A stretch of DNA of 64,000 nt from Paraphaeosphaeria minitans (GCA_015832175.1 WJXW01000004.1:62001-126000); one strand, 5' to 3'. Counted from the stretch's first letter, positions 1 to 12,342 are shown. Notes: a model not told the origin generated them from the sequence alone. Translations and numbers: made by a program.

Positions 1-679
1 GTTTTTATCTAATCTATTATTAGAGGCGTGGATTAAGGGCCTAGGTGATGTGTCTATAGGCGTGACATTGTTATTATTTAGGCAGAGTTCTACTAATAAT
101 AAATTAATGTCTAAGTTAACCTATAGTAAGAAATTAACTAAATCTATTAGTAGTAAGTCTTGTATAGTGACTCCTATAGAGGAAGCTGTAACTACTAGAC
201 TAGAAACACTAGGTAGAGGATCTAAATGTCCTATAAGGTATTTATTTATAGGACTAGAGCAGGTATCGCTAAAGAGATGCTTAAGATCTACTATAAAGTT
301 ATCTAGATTAGTAAGGGCTAGTCTATTAACATCTAGTATTAGTAGGTTTTTGTTTAGTTATTCTAATACTAGGACAACTCTAGGAGACATTATTAGCTGC
401 CTATAAGTAGTATGCTATGTGGCTAGTAAGCCAGTCTCTAGTTTATTATGTTAAAGGTGTACTAAGCAATGCTTAACATCCTAAGTTTACGCCCTATTAG
501 TTAATATTAGTTGTGCTACTATGCTTATAGTAAGTATAGGCAGAAGTATAGGTGTAGGCAATTATTGCGTTAAACTTAGTATAATTAGCTAAGTCTTTAG
601 CTAAGGTGCAACTTAAGAGATAGTTACTAGTAATAGGTATATAATTAAGAAGGTTTTATTGCTACTAAGTGTAGAATGC
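1..679. other. AT-rich, RIP-degraded DNA, origin not identified
   Basis: Very AT-rich and TpA-rich sequence. One frame stays open on the plus strand (50-406), and the complementary strand reads as a hydrophobic, leucine-rich chain in the same interval. Neither matches a family I recognise. I take it as an eroded transposon piece because composition and stop-codon pattern equal the identified retroelements to the right. No gene is called. Confidence 0.5.
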
Positions 680-3229
680 GATGCCTTACTAATAAATATT
701 AGTTTTAAAATAGTTTAGTAAATAGAAATAAATAGCTTATCTTGTCCTAATATTTAAGGTGCTATTAAAGGCCTAGAAGGCCTTATAAGCTTTATTTAAC
801 TTTGCCTTTAACACCTTTTACTAAGCTAGTTGCTCTTCTAGTGTAAGATTAAGTTTTAGTGGCATAGTGTTAGTGGTATAATACCCTAGTTAGGGATATC
901 GCAAAAAATAAAGATAAAGATATATAGAGAAGAGCTAGTGCGCAGAGATAGGTAAAAATTTAGAGTAGGTGCTATTTATAAAATAGCAGCCCTATAAGCC
1001 CTATAGCTCTAAGTGGTTAGCATCTATTTATACGTCCTTAGAAATAGGCAGCCCTATAAGCCCTATAGCTCTAAGTGGCTAGCGCCTAGTAGCGCTATCT
1101 ATAAAATAGGCAGCCCTATAAGCCCTATAGCTCTAAGTAGCCAGTATCTGTCTATGCGTCCTTAGAAATAGGCAGCCCTATAAGCCCTATAGCTCTAAGT
1201 GGCTAGCGCCTAGTAGCGCTATTTGTAAAATAAGTAGCCCTATAAGCCCTATAGCTCTAAGTGGCCAGCATCTGTCTATGTGTTCTTAGAAATAGGTAGC
1301 CCTATAAGCCCTATAGCTCTAAGTAGCTAGCGCCTAGTGGCGCTATCTATAAAATAGATAGCCCTATAAGCCCTATAGCTCTAAGTGGCTAGCGTTTATC
1401 TATGCGTTTTTAGAAATAAGTAGCCTTATAAGCCCTATAGCTCTAAGTGGCTAGCGCCTAGTAGCGCTATTTGTAAAATAAGTAGCCCTATAAGCCTTAT
1501 AGCTCTAAGTGGCTAGCGTCTGTCTGTGCGTTCTTAGAAATTAGTAGCCCTATAAGCCCTATAGCTCTAAGTTGCTAGCGTCTGTCTGTGCTGTTTAGGA
1601 AATTAATAGCCCTATAAGCCCTATAGCTCTAAGTAGCTAGCTAAATATTAGCATGAATGCCGCTATTACAGCAGCCTATTTATTATAGGTAACAAGGGGC
1701 TTAAAGACCCCTATTTTCTCTATATTAAGCTAAGTTGCGAGTAAGACTAAGGCCGTAATGTATACTACTATAGAGCTACACTAGTAGTAGTAGCCTAAAA
1801 CCTAGACTACTTTTACTTAATAAACTATATTATATAAAGAGGCCAGACACTCTTAATCTCCTTAATAACTAAGAGATTATACTTCTATCTAGCTAAATAA
1901 GATTATCCTCTTTTAGAAGGCTTAAAGTAAAGAGAATAACTACACTAGTAAGCTATATAACATCCTAGCAGATAAAGTAAGAATCTTTAGAGAACTATAC
2001 TATAGGCTAGGTATACTATAGAACTAATATGTAAACATCTTCCTAGGAATCCTTTCTAATCGTGTGAGCATCTACTACCTATATAACATTAGACTAGGAC
2101 TTCTATAGGATAAATTATACAATAGACTAAATAGGCACTTTAACACTAGTGTTAATTATAATTAGTACTAGATAGACTAGACTACTCTTACCTTTAAACG
2201 CTATAAAAGGAATAATCTAGCTACTATATTACACGAGGCCTTAGAAGTAATAATTAATAAGCTTACCTTAGCCTAAAAGGCTTTTAAATAAGGCTTTAGT
2301 AGTAAACTATAACTACACACTACTATTATATAAGTATACTATAGCTATTCTAACCTTAAACAAGCTATATTTAACCTTAAAAATATAGTAAAAGGCTTAC
2401 TTAGTAACCTTTGTACGTTACTCTAAGTTACTAAAGATAAAAAGAAGTTATAGTTTCTCTAAAATAGTAAAGAGGTGTACTACACTAATTAATAATATAA
2501 TAATTCTAATTATATAAGAGGATCTAGCCCCTCTGGAGGTAGATTAACCTTTAGACTAAAAGGAAGGGGCAACTTTAGAAGTTTAAACTCTTATACACAG
2601 TAGAAATACTTTATATACTATAAAAAAGGATGCTAGTCTACTAACTATCTACTAAAGAATATCTAGTAAGCTAGAAGGCAATACATATTATTATATGCTA
2701 ACTTCTATAAATATAAACTCTCTACTATAGATATATAAGTATATATCCTTAACTTTAAAGGAGAGCTAGAGGATAAAGACTATTATATAAAAGAGGAAAA
2801 AGATAAATAAGACTAATAGAGTAATAAAGAAGAAGTATAGAAGGCTACCTTATACCTTACTTCTACTATATACCTTTATCGCACGATAAGGAGATATTCT
2901 TCTATACTTACTTACTAAGACCTAGTGCTAAGTATTATATTACTTAACACCCTACCTTCTGTTTACGCATAGGATATATGCCTAGAAAGAGTCTTATTAC
3001 ATAATACAGCTCTACTACTATATAAAAGGGTAGAGTAAGAACTAAGTAGGTTAGCTATTACTATCTATTTACACAAGAGTAGGTGTAAATAGAACCTTTG
3101 CTATATAGTAATACTATACCTACCTTACAACCTATTCTAATAGGGAAAGGCTAACTATATAGATAGAAAAAAATAGAAAAGGGAAGTGTATAATAAATAT
3201 AAGCTATTGTATAAAACAAAAGTTACTAG
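680..3229 (+). mobile_element. Degraded retroelement fragment with gag-like region
   Basis: Plus-strand remnant of a retroelement. It starts with a non-coding leader that includes a minisatellite (984-1640), followed by a heavily stopped frame from about 1700 to 3050. Around 2600-2690, reading TAA/TAG as former CAA/CAG, the frame shows a cysteine-bearing zinc-knuckle-like block followed by basic residues, as in gag proteins of fungal retrotransposons. Part of the leader recurs as an inverted copy at 24084-24780, which confirms that this is a repeat. No LTR pair or target duplication was found, so the element type and limits are uncertain. Confidence 0.5.
984..1640 (+). repeat. Minisatellite, 11 units of about 62 bp in alternating A/B monomers
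   Basis: Eleven copies of a conserved core (gccctataagccctatag followed by ctctaagt) recur about every 62 bp. The spacers alternate between one type like 'tctgtctatgcgtccttag' and another like 'gcgcctagtagcgctat', giving a roughly 122-bp higher-order unit. The alternation breaks only in the last two units. The inverted relative near 24230-24335 has only two cores. Confidence 0.9.
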
Positions 3230-3467
3230 TGTCTATATAGTTTATTATATAAATAGCACTAAGTAAAATAGGGGCCTGCCTACCTATAGGGACCTGTATA
3301 AGGACCTACTACTTAGGTTAGCGCTAAGAGGTAGAGACTTTATAAAGCCCTTAGTGCCCCTTTATATAATAGATAAAATATAATTAATTAAACCTACTTC
3401 TTACCCTTTATATAATAGTATACTATTAACCCTTAAATGCTTAATTATAGATTAAGCCAAACCTATA
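3230..3467 (+). repeat. LTR-like repeat, copy 1 (238 bp)
   Basis: This segment begins TGTCTATATAG and ends CCTATA. It is the RIP-mutated, opposite-strand counterpart of the 312-bp solo LTR at 33839-34150. The 74-bp length difference equals exactly one internal tandem duplication present only in the other copy. No matching target duplication is visible here. Confidence 0.7.
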
Positions 3468-3876
3468 ATAACTAAACTTATTCTTTTATATTTCATACTT
3501 AAGGTAAAGGCTCCATAAGTACACTACACTATATAAATAGGGGTGTAATATTAAAATAGTAAATTAATACGTAGAATAGTGTGTTTAAATAGGAAATTAT
3601 TAAGATAGTAAATTAGTATATAGAATAGTGCATAGAATAGTGTATTAAAATAGTGTATTAGTGCGCGAGATAGCGCGTTAGTAGACTAGCCATTTATAAA
3701 CTAATATAGCTGCGTATATACTAGCGCACGATTAATACTAGATCTAAATCCTTAGTTCTAATATTATTAGGCTAGTATAGTTAATATTAATTCTACCTAG
3801 AGCCTTCTAGAGCTCTAGTAGAAGGTAGAAATAATTAAAGAAAACCTATTCTAAAGTAAAGCTTACTAACTAGTGT
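3468..3876 (+). mobile_element. Older repeat that received Gypsy-1, left half
   Basis: AT-rich flank of Gypsy-1. Deleting Gypsy-1 and one AGTGT copy joins this segment to 19407 onward, and the joined plus-strand frame continues through the junction (LLTS-VDSKEYKVKKD). A coding region, probably of an older transposon, was therefore interrupted here. The family is not recognised. The right half is listed separately at 19407-19640. Confidence 0.5.
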
Positions 3877-4081
3877 TATTAGGAGTTAGGCACGAGTAAT
3901 GTAGCTTCAGCTTTAGATGTGAAATAATAGTGGATTGTATAGTAGGATATAGAATAGATAAATCGCTGCTAGATTACTCTGTTAGCGATAGAACTATATA
4001 GCCTTAGATTAGGTAATCTCTACCTGCATCTGGCTGGCCCTTACTATCCTAGAGCCCAGCCAGGTATCTAGGGTTCTAATA
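3877..4081 (-). repeat. Gypsy-1 3' LTR (205 bp)
   Basis: Direct repeat of 19197-19401 with the same length. On the minus strand it begins TATTAGAACCC (originally TG...) and ends CTAATA (originally ...CA). A polypurine tract adjoins its right edge. Confidence 0.92.
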
Positions 4082-4685
4082 TTATCCCCCTTTAAGGGAT
4101 CTCTTGTCCTAAGAGTAAAGTATTTAGTAAGTCCCTTTACTATTTATTGCTATTAGTTCTTTATTAGCACTAACTAGTTTTACTAGCACCTAGTAGTTAG
4201 CGTGGGCCCTTAACTATCCCTACTTCTTAAACTTAGTAGTAAGCCTAATATTAGAGGATCTAAAAGGTCCTACTGTTTCTAAAATAGCTTAATTATAGAC
4301 AATAATAAGAATTACGTCCTAGTTTATTCCTATTTATACTATTTTGTTCTAGATAGTGCCTAAATTATTATAATAGATTTATGCAGCACTTAGGCGCCCC
4401 TTATATTAGATTATAACTATTTCCGCCTAGGTAAGGTAAGATATTACTATCCGCGCTAGTATGGCATGTAACTACGCTAGTAACTAGCGTCTTAGCAGTA
4501 GGGTGGTTATCCTATTACCTAGGGCTCTTAAACCTGTTCTCTACTTATATTTTCTTATAGTAAGTAACATTATACGGCCCTTAAATTAGCGCATTCTGTC
4601 GTAACTTAGCACTAACTATACTAAAGAGTTATATATTATACCTTTTTAGTATATATTTAACACTTTTTATACATCTTTAATAATA

Positions 4686-4797
4686 ATTAACACTAATTAG
4701 CACTAATAGGCAATAATTAGTATTAGTTAGCACTAATTAGCACTAATTAGCATTAATTAGCATTAATTAGCACTAATTAGCACAAATTAGTACTAAT
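4686..4797. repeat. Short tandem repeat of ttagcactaa-type decamers
   Basis: About eleven imperfect copies of a 10-bp unit (agcactaatt, with attaatt variants) within Gypsy-1, just inside the polypurine side. Traces of the same unit recur at about 12800-12825 on the other side of the copia insertion. Confidence 0.85.
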
Positions 4798-4805
4798 TAT
4801 TATAA

Positions 4806-5214
4806 ATTATAATAGCTTTACCTAAGAAGCGCTCTTTTTGTAACTATTATATTAATGCGATTAAGACTAATAGACTTTATACTAAAATACTATATATTAA
4901 ATATATTAGAATTATAGTAGAGCGTTGTGTTCTGGAATTAGACACTATATGCGTAATAGACCTAAATAATAACAAATAGGAATTATTATAATTTAAAGGT
5001 TACTACTATAAGGAGTGTAGTAATTATTTAGACAAGGGCACCTTATACTTCGCAGTAAGTTACTTTCTAGCGTTATTTAGCGCTATTTAGCACTATTAGG
5101 TACTAATAGGCGTATATAGCCCCTATTTAAGGTACTTAGACTCCTTAAGACCCTTAAAGTCTGTCTTAGGTCTATCCTAGGAATAGATATCTAAGTCTTA
5201 GTCGCGGTATCTAA
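4806..5214 (+). pseudogene. Antisense accessory frame of Gypsy-1, part 1
   Basis: This lies between the 3' LTR and the end of pol, on the strand opposite to gag-pol. The plus-strand frame beginning PKKRSFCNYYI stays open apart from RIP-type stops and contains several cysteines spaced like small zinc clusters. The copia insertion at 5220 cuts it. A matching lysine- and glutamine-rich, coiled-coil-like frame resumes at 12543. The join needs at least one frame change, so the original protein is not certain. No known domain is recognised. Confidence 0.45.
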
Positions 5215-5219
5215 GGAAG

Positions 5220-5414
5220 TGTTGTGGTAAAAAGGGCTCGAACTATCACAGGATATTCAGGAGCAGAGTTGTAAAGAATACAAAGAGCTGATTGTAGAAA
5301 AGGATGCCGAAAGGGCAGACTATATACAAAAGAAACGAGCCTCTTGGTAAGAATCCTATGATCTGAATTAGTGGATCTAGAAAGAATCACGGAAGTGAGT
5401 GTTTTACTTTAACA
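5220..5414 (-). repeat. Copia 3' LTR (195 bp)
   Basis: Nearly identical in sequence and equal in length to 12343-12537. It starts TG and ends CA on the plus strand. A purine-rich tract (on the minus strand) lies immediately to its right. Confidence 0.95.
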
Positions 5415-6088
5415 CACCCCCTAGGTGATCGCTTAAAGCGGATCACCTATCCTAAGAAGTAATCTGTAATTGTCTGAATCCTTCCTAAAGATCTTTAAAA
5501 AACCGTCTAAAGGCTGTTCAAAGATTAAAAAACTATTAAGAATTGTTCTTCTAAATCTCCTTATCTTAAGAACAGCGATTCTATCACCCCCTACTTATTG
5601 TAATAGCAAAACAATTACTGTTTATCTTTCAAATTATAAATCCTATCGTGAATCGTGTCTAGAATCTCTTCTTCTGGTGGGTTAGGAGCTTATAAGCGTG
5701 GCACAAAGGCCTAGAGCGCAAATGCTTTTATTCCGCTACTCTTTTTGCTCACTTCCTATTAACTGTAAGGTAATTTCCCCGCTCTTACTAGCCAGCAAGT
5801 ACGATAGGTAGGCGCGTTTTGATTAGGAAGGAATAGTAGTGAGAGAAATAAGTAGTAAGGAAGGAGCGCATTTAGCGCTTAATAATTAGATAGGTGGTAG
5901 AGTATATAAGCCCTTTGCTAGCGCTTAATCTTCTCTCTTTAATCTTTTACTTTTAACGCTTTAACCTCCTATCTAATTTAAGCCTACTAGTTTAAGCCTT
6001 TAAATCCCACTACCTTACAGTAGGTTCTCTTCTTCTAATTATTGCCTTGCGCTCTTTCTGTTGTTTAGAGCTTTGCTAACTCTTTTAG
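5415..6088 (+). promoter_or_regulatory. Leader region of the antisense frame in the copia element, with TATA-like site
   Basis: Non-coding stretch between the copia 3' LTR and the antisense ATG at 6089. A TATA-like sequence (agtatataag, 5901-5910) is followed by pyrimidine-rich DNA at about 5930-6000 and then, after about 190 bp, the ATG. This layout resembles an ordinary fungal promoter and 5' leader on the plus strand, opposite to gag-pol. Function is inferred from position only. Confidence 0.35.
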
Positions 6089-7029
6089 ATGTCTAATAAC
6101 TTAGCTAAAGCACGCGCAGTAAAGGCTGTAAAAGCTGCTAAACGAAGCTCCTAATCCTCCCGCCAAGATTCTCCTACTCTACTAGCTCCTCCTGCCCCAG
6201 CTCTAGGCCCCTAGCGATCGCTTAGTGCTCTCAGACAAGTAAACTACTTAGGCTGCTTAAAGGGAGCTCTAGCAGGAAAGAGCGATAGACGCTACTATAA
6301 TAACGCTTTAAGCTTAGGTAGGCGCTGCTATACCTACTTTACCTACTCTTGCACTACTATATATAGGGTTGTCCTGTCACTTTGGCTGATTTCGCTAATC
6401 GTTTCTGTAGCTAGCCGCATATTTAGACTCTGGCTATAGATTTCATCCGCTATTAACTATTAGAGGGTGCTAATGTGAGCTTTTATTCTAAGATTTGTTC
6501 TGGGTTTAGCTAATACTTTCTGTAGGAGAGGCTGATTACTAAGCTGCGCAAGAGGGTTAAGGTGGCCTTATAAGCTCCTCCTCCTACTAGCAGTTGGGAG
6601 GAGCAAGCTTAGTACACAGCTACTGTCCTACTCCCTCCCTCCTAGCCAATTCTTGGTAGAGGATGGGGTGATTGCCCTCCTGCTCTACCTATTAAGGAGC
6701 AGCGCAGTCGCAGCCAATACCCTAATTAAAATGGCTGGATAAGCGGCCTATTAGCTCTAAAGCAGGGTAGAGGCTGGGTAAGTGCTTCTCCTCCTGCTAA
6801 TTAAAGGAGGGGAGGCTGGGGTGAGCTATCACCTACTGCTGATTAAAGGAGAGGTGGAGGAGGTGGATAGGGTAAGGAATTACCTGCTATAGAGAGGAGG
6901 AGAGAAAAAGAATAGGGAGAATCTCCTGCTGCTAATTGTAGGGGAGATTCTCGCACCCCTGCGATCGAGCAGAGGAGGAAGAGGGTCCACATGCTTATGG
7001 ATGAGCTCTTTAATCTCCTCTTCCTCTAA
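6089..7029 (+). pseudogene. Antisense accessory ORF inside the copia element
   Basis: The plus-strand frame starts at ATG 6089 (MSNNLAKARAVKAVKAAKR) and runs opposite to gag-pol, between RNase H and the 3' LTR. It is broken by a few stops that read as RIP products of CAA/CAG. One frame change lies near 6360, after which the frame continues (CPVTLADFANRF) to about 7029. The N-terminus is Ala/Lys/Arg-rich and basic. The C-terminal half is rich in Arg, Gly and Pro with repeated EGG/RRGG-like blocks, suggesting a disordered, possibly nucleic-acid-binding protein. I recognise no domain. The original length would be about 310 residues. Confidence 0.55.
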
Positions 7030-7149
7030 TTCCTATTCTCCCTCTAATCTTTTCTTTCTTTTCTTTTTCTTTTCTTGTTTCCTGGCTCTAAATTAATAAT
7101 TCTAGGTAGTTAATAGATTGTTTCTCTGCTTACCTACTCTTATTCTGTG

Positions 7150-10100
7150 ATTATTGTGCTCGCATCTTACAGATTTAATAGCCTTTTGAATCTATTAAAC
7201 TGCTAATAAGTGAGAGCTTTTGTGAGGCCATCTGCTGGCATTTCGCTAGTTAGAAGATATTCTACTTAAAACGATCCTTTCGCATGCTCTTACCGCAACC
7301 ACATGTTCTGAATATCTATATGGCGCAGTTAAGTAGTGATTCTTTTGTTCTTTCTAATTACTAAACAAATGGTTTAAAGATTGTTGTAATAGACCTTCCA
7401 CAAAGGTCCTAGATCTAGAGTAAGCTTAGTAAAGAATCTCTTAATCGCTATAGCTTCTTTACTTATATATTTAAGCGCTAGAAGCTCTGCTTCTATTATT
7501 GAAGTGGTGATTGTGTTCTGTTAAGCTACTTTCCATAGGATAGCTCCTCCAAACAATAGGATAATATATCTATGGGAAGATCGCCGTGATATTGGATTAT
7601 TAGCGAATGAGGCATCTCTATATATTAGCAGATTAGGTCTATTGTAGCCACTAAAGACTATAGCCTACTATCTAGTTTAATAGAGGTAAAAGATCACACA
7701 ATTAATGGCAGCAAAGTGTTCTTTGCTTAGATTTATTAGAAAGTGTGATAGCTTTGACACTGCAAAGGCTATATCTAGGCGTAGTATAATCGCTGTGTAG
7801 AGAGCTAATCCCACCTCTTCTTAAAAGAGCTTTATTTGTTAAGGAGTGGCTTCTCCTGTGCTCGGAACGAGATCTTCTGCTAATAGAGGTGTGGGAGGGA
7901 AGCTCCCAGAGTTTAAAAGGTTAAACTTTTTCGTGATCTTATTAATGTAGGTATTATGGACCAGAGAAATCGATCTTGCTTCTCTGTCCCTGATCACTCG
8001 AACACCTAGGAACCACTCTACTAGTCCTTTTAATTTAATCTTGTATTTGTTCGCAATCTTCTTCCAAAAATCCAGGGCTTCTTTCTCTTTACTCTTATAA
8101 TAGAGAAGAAGAATGTTGTTAACATAAAATAGAACAATGATACTTCAATCACTATTAAAGAAAAGGCATAGCTCTTCTAGCGAAGCTAAGAGTCCATAAG
8201 ATTAAAGTGATCCTGCAAATTCCTTATACTAAAGAAGTAGTGAATCTCTTAAGCTATACAAAGCTCAATTTAATCTCACACACTTTCCTAGCTTTTTAAA
8301 ACCATTAGGTAATTTATAAGTTACTGGATTGGCGGCTGTAATAAGAGTATTTAGAAACGCTCCTACTACATTAAATTGTAAGATTTCCAGATCGAATTCT
8401 GCTGCCAGAGCTACAGCTGATTAAAAAGATCTTACTACTAGGGTAGTAGTATAGGTGGAGTGGAGAGTATTCTTTTTCTAAAGATCTCCTCTTATAACGA
8501 TTTGAGCTTTGCACTTTTTAAAGTATCTGTTTTAATTAAACTTGTAGGTAAAGACCTACTTCAAAGGGAGCGGTCGCTTTGACACCTCTGATTGTTTAAT
8601 CTCTGTCCAGGTACCTTTATCTTGCAAAGTCGAGATCTCCTTGCGAGCGGTAAGGAGGAATAGCTTCCTATATGGATGATTGTGAAGGTGTTTCTATAGG
8701 GTTGGCTCTAGTGTAAGCTCGTCTCTGTGAGTCTAAGCTGCATAAGACGCTCTAGGCGCCTTTCTAAGCATAGAAGCGAATACTATTATATTTAGTGTAA
8801 TATATTCTTCTTGCTTAGACTAGGCCTCTACTACTCCTGGTATAAACGTGTGCTCTAATATTGTATTAAGATTACTTTAAAGATGATTAGCGATTAGTGT
8901 ATAAGCACCTAGCTTCTACCTACCCCCTAGCTAATTGTCCTAATTATTTTGCTTCCTTGATCTTCGCAATGGCAGATAGCAATTTATTAGTTAGTTAATT
9001 TCTGGTGCTTTACCACAATTTCGCCTGCTTGTTCTACTTGCCTCTGGATAGATCTGCCTTCGCCTTTGGCGCGCTGGTGGGTTATCTGCTTCGTCTGGCG
9101 TGATCGAGTTATCTGCGCCAGGTTGATTGGCAACCTAATCAGTTTCTACTAATAAATAGGGTATTGAATCCCCAGATTCTGGCGGGCCAGCTCTCCTAGT
9201 GGTATTCTGGTGGCTGCTAGATATCTCTTAATCGCTTGACAGATCACCCCTAAGATCACCTGGCTCTAGTGTCTAATTAGGGGTCACAAGTCTTGTGCTT
9301 CCTTTTCTACTTAAGCAAATTCTTAGCTACTGGCTGGCTGAGCCTACAGCTCGCTTAGTGGTAGGTACCTTAGGTTCCTAATCGCTTAGCCGGCCTGCTT
9401 CGCTTTTGATCACCTGAGGGTCACCTATAGGTCTAGTAGCGGTTCTTGTATACTTATTTGTTTTAGGAAGAATGTTAAGCGCGTTTTTATACACTTCTCC
9501 TAGATTGTTTAGCTCTCCTTCTTAGAGGCTTTCCACTATTTTTAACACTTCTACCTTTAGAATAGATTGTTCCTCTAATCCTTTATAGAATAAGGACTTA
9601 TTAAACCTTACGTTTCGTGTGGTGATCACCTAATTGAGCTGGGGAATCTATATTCAGTAGATATTAGAAGCTTTGTAGCCTACTAGGTATCTAATATGGC
9701 CCCTAGAATTTACTTTAAATCCTCTTCTGTCTCGCCTAGCTGCACGCTCCTAATCCAAAGGGTAAGCTTGGTAGCTATAGGCGTAGATAGCACTCTAGTT
9801 TGGACGAAGATCGGCTGTCCTATGTTATGTTTTTGCTGGTTTAAAATAACAAAAATATTGTCTAAACTAAGCATCTAACGTTTTATTAGGTGATTAATAG
9901 CCTAATGCTGGGCTAGGAATCATTTCTTGGAGCTAGTATGCGGCTTGTATAATCTTAGGCCAGAGATTTAATAGCAGATTTGCGCTTGTTTGTATTTTAA
10001 TTACTTTTGTTATAAGCTCCTAGCCTACTCTTTCTGTAGCGCCATTAGGCTTATGTGTATAGGGCGGTGGTCTACTAATTGTTATCCCTTCCTAATTAGC

Positions 10101-12330
10101 CCAAAATTCGTACTGGGATTTCCCTCTCTATGGAAGTGTTGCTGTATTATTGTCCTGGTGGATTTTCGTGATTCGAAGCTCATATTTTATATTAATAAGA
10201 GCTGAGAAATCCTACCACACTCTTATTATCTCAGAAAGCGTCTTTGTTCTAAGATTGAAAACGTAAGGTTTCTTGCTGAAATCTTCTTTAATTAGCAAAA
10301 CCTAGTTTTCTCTATTTTAAGCAGTGGGCATATTAAATAGATCCTAGGATAATGAGTGAAATGGCCTGGGTAATTGTTCTCTAGGTCTCCTGGAGATTAC
10401 CTGGGTTGCGTGTACAGTAGTATAGTGCTTGCAATCCTTTCTTAACATTCTAGTGATCTTTACACCTTGGGCTGCAGTTACTAGAGCTTGTAGGGCTCTA
10501 CTTCCTGCATGCCCTACTTAAAGGTGCTAGAGGTCCTCAGAATCTAATCTCTTAATATTAACCTAGGATGATCCTTTGGTGGTCACACTTATAACAGTTA
10601 GACAAGAGCAGATTGGCTTATATTGTAGGAAAGTAAGGTTATGCTTGTATCTTAGGTCTGCTAAAACAACGCTTTATTCTAGACTTCTAATCCTAAGAGT
10701 GTGATCCAAACTAAGGTACTAAATCTTTGCTTTCTTCAAAAGAGCTTCTGATACAATATTCACATAAAAGCCTTCTACTACTCTTACTCCTTAGAGTAGT
10801 AGATCTTCTGTGAATCTCCTATTTTTCCTATGCAAAGCGTTCTTGATTAGTCTATCACTAATTCCTAAGATTAAGAGGCTTTGTGTACCTGCCTCCACAC
10901 TCTTATTTAATAATTAAAACGTCCCAGGAATAAGTCTTTCGCGATTGTTAACTAGGTGAACTACTACAGCACTGTCTAGTATTATACATTCTAACAGAGG
11001 ATAAGCGTTAGAATGTAGAGTAGAGTAGATACCTGATGCTCCATTATCTGTAGGCAGATTAAATAGGTTCAGTAGAGCAGCAGTAATACTACTAGGATAC
11101 TTAATAGTCTTAGTAGAGGATTGTTTCTTGTTCCATCCTGCCTTCGTGATCGCATTACGAAGGTTCGACCACTTAGGCTACTTAAGTCAATCAAGAATCT
11201 CTGATTTTTCTTTATTAGTGAGATTGAATAACAATGTTCTATCCTAGGGTGATCCAGCTATCGCGGTTTAAAGTCTTCGGCACTCTATTAGTTTCTACCT
11301 ATAAGCATAGGGCTTACAGGGACAGTTCAGTTGTTTCTTTGTCTGATTGGACGAACTGGAACTATTAGAGTTAGTAGATTGTCTTAATAATCCATTAAAA
11401 GTGGCGAATACCCCACTTGTTTTATTGGAACTAGATCGGATCGAATGCTCCTAAACAAGCGCCGAAAATACCTTCCCCAGATCGTCTAGCGTGATCTGAT
11501 TCTGTCCTAGCGTCTTATCCTAGATTAGCTGTTGGTTCATTAATCGGGCCCAATCTGGTGCTATACACGTGGTGATTGCATCTAGGAAATCTTGGGTAGT
11601 AAGCGGTCCACTAATTTTGCTAATTAAGTAGGTCTTCGCTTTTTAATAGAGGAGCTGCTATTCTTTAAACTAGGTCTTAGGACTTTATCTTGCCTACTTG
11701 GCCTTCTTAAGATGAGCGCGGTATAAAGCTTAAACATTGTTCTGTGTAGCTCCTTTATTTGGTGCGAGATCTTCCTTTAAGAGTCGAATTAGGGACTAAA
11801 GCGTAGTTTGGCGTGTATTAACTAGAGTAATTATGGTAGGAGTAAGTAGATTAGGCGATACTATAGCGTTTACCTAAGTCTAGAGATTCTGTATCTTGGT
11901 ATAGTCTACTTACCAGTCTGAAACTACTACTCTATATTCCGCTATTTATAAAGGAAAGCTCTCCTTATCTATTTTATACTTAGCAAGCTCTGCTTTGTAT
12001 AATTGAATACTCGCTATAGAGGCTGTATCCGCAATTAGTAATAGTTTCTGTGGGAGTGGAGGTCGTTCTGGCTTTACGTAATTAATTGCTGGAGCGTTAA
12101 TCACCTCTAGGTTAATTTAGTTCCAGATTCCTTTCGAGTTTGCTTGGAATTAAAGCTGGACAAACTAGTAGGGCCAGCTAGCGCGATTGACAAGCTGTAC
12201 TTCTACCATTTTAACAATTTTCGTAATTGGAAATAGGGGGTTGTATTGTAGAGAGGTTCTAAATAGAGTGTTGTATAATAATTCGAGCGTTGCTAAGTAG
12301 GCAGGGAGAATCGTCCTACGTTCTAAGCGC
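7150..12330 (-). pseudogene. Copia gag-pol remnant
   Basis: Minus-strand polyprotein remnant. Gag starts near 12210 (MVEVQLVNRASWPYQF). A protease active-site region lies near 11000 (ILDSAVVVHLVN, in the position of the usual DSGA). Integrase spans about 9900-10500 (DLFNMPTA, KIHQDNNTATLP, YTHKPNGATERV). Reverse transcriptase spans about 7900-8560, with FYVNNILLLYY standing for the YVDD box at about 8090-8160. RNase H spans about 7200-7660 (YRDASFANNPISRRS). Many TAA/TAG codons and changed catalytic Asp residues fit RIP, so no functional polyprotein remains. The order integrase before reverse transcriptase defines Ty1/copia. Confidence 0.88.
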
Positions 12331-12342
12331 CAGGCTCATAAC
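12326..12342 (-). other. Copia primer-binding site matching a half tRNA-iMet
   Basis: Immediately inside the 5' LTR the plus strand reads agcgccaggctcataac, which resembles the D-stem/anticodon-arm segment of an initiator tRNA-Met (anticodon CAT within GGCTCATAAC). The element RNA would therefore be complementary to the middle of the tRNA, not to its CCA end. Drosophila copia and yeast Ty5 are known to prime with such a 5' half of tRNA-iMet. Assignment rests on resemblance to known tRNA-iMet sequences. Confidence 0.65.

Noticed and set aside
984..1640. CRISPR-like array
   Set aside because: Spacers are not unique but alternate between two related types, and the host is a fungus; it is a minisatellite.
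12326..12342. A tRNA-Met gene
   Set aside because: Only the D/anticodon part is present, without acceptor stem or T-arm; its position next to the LTR marks a primer-binding site.
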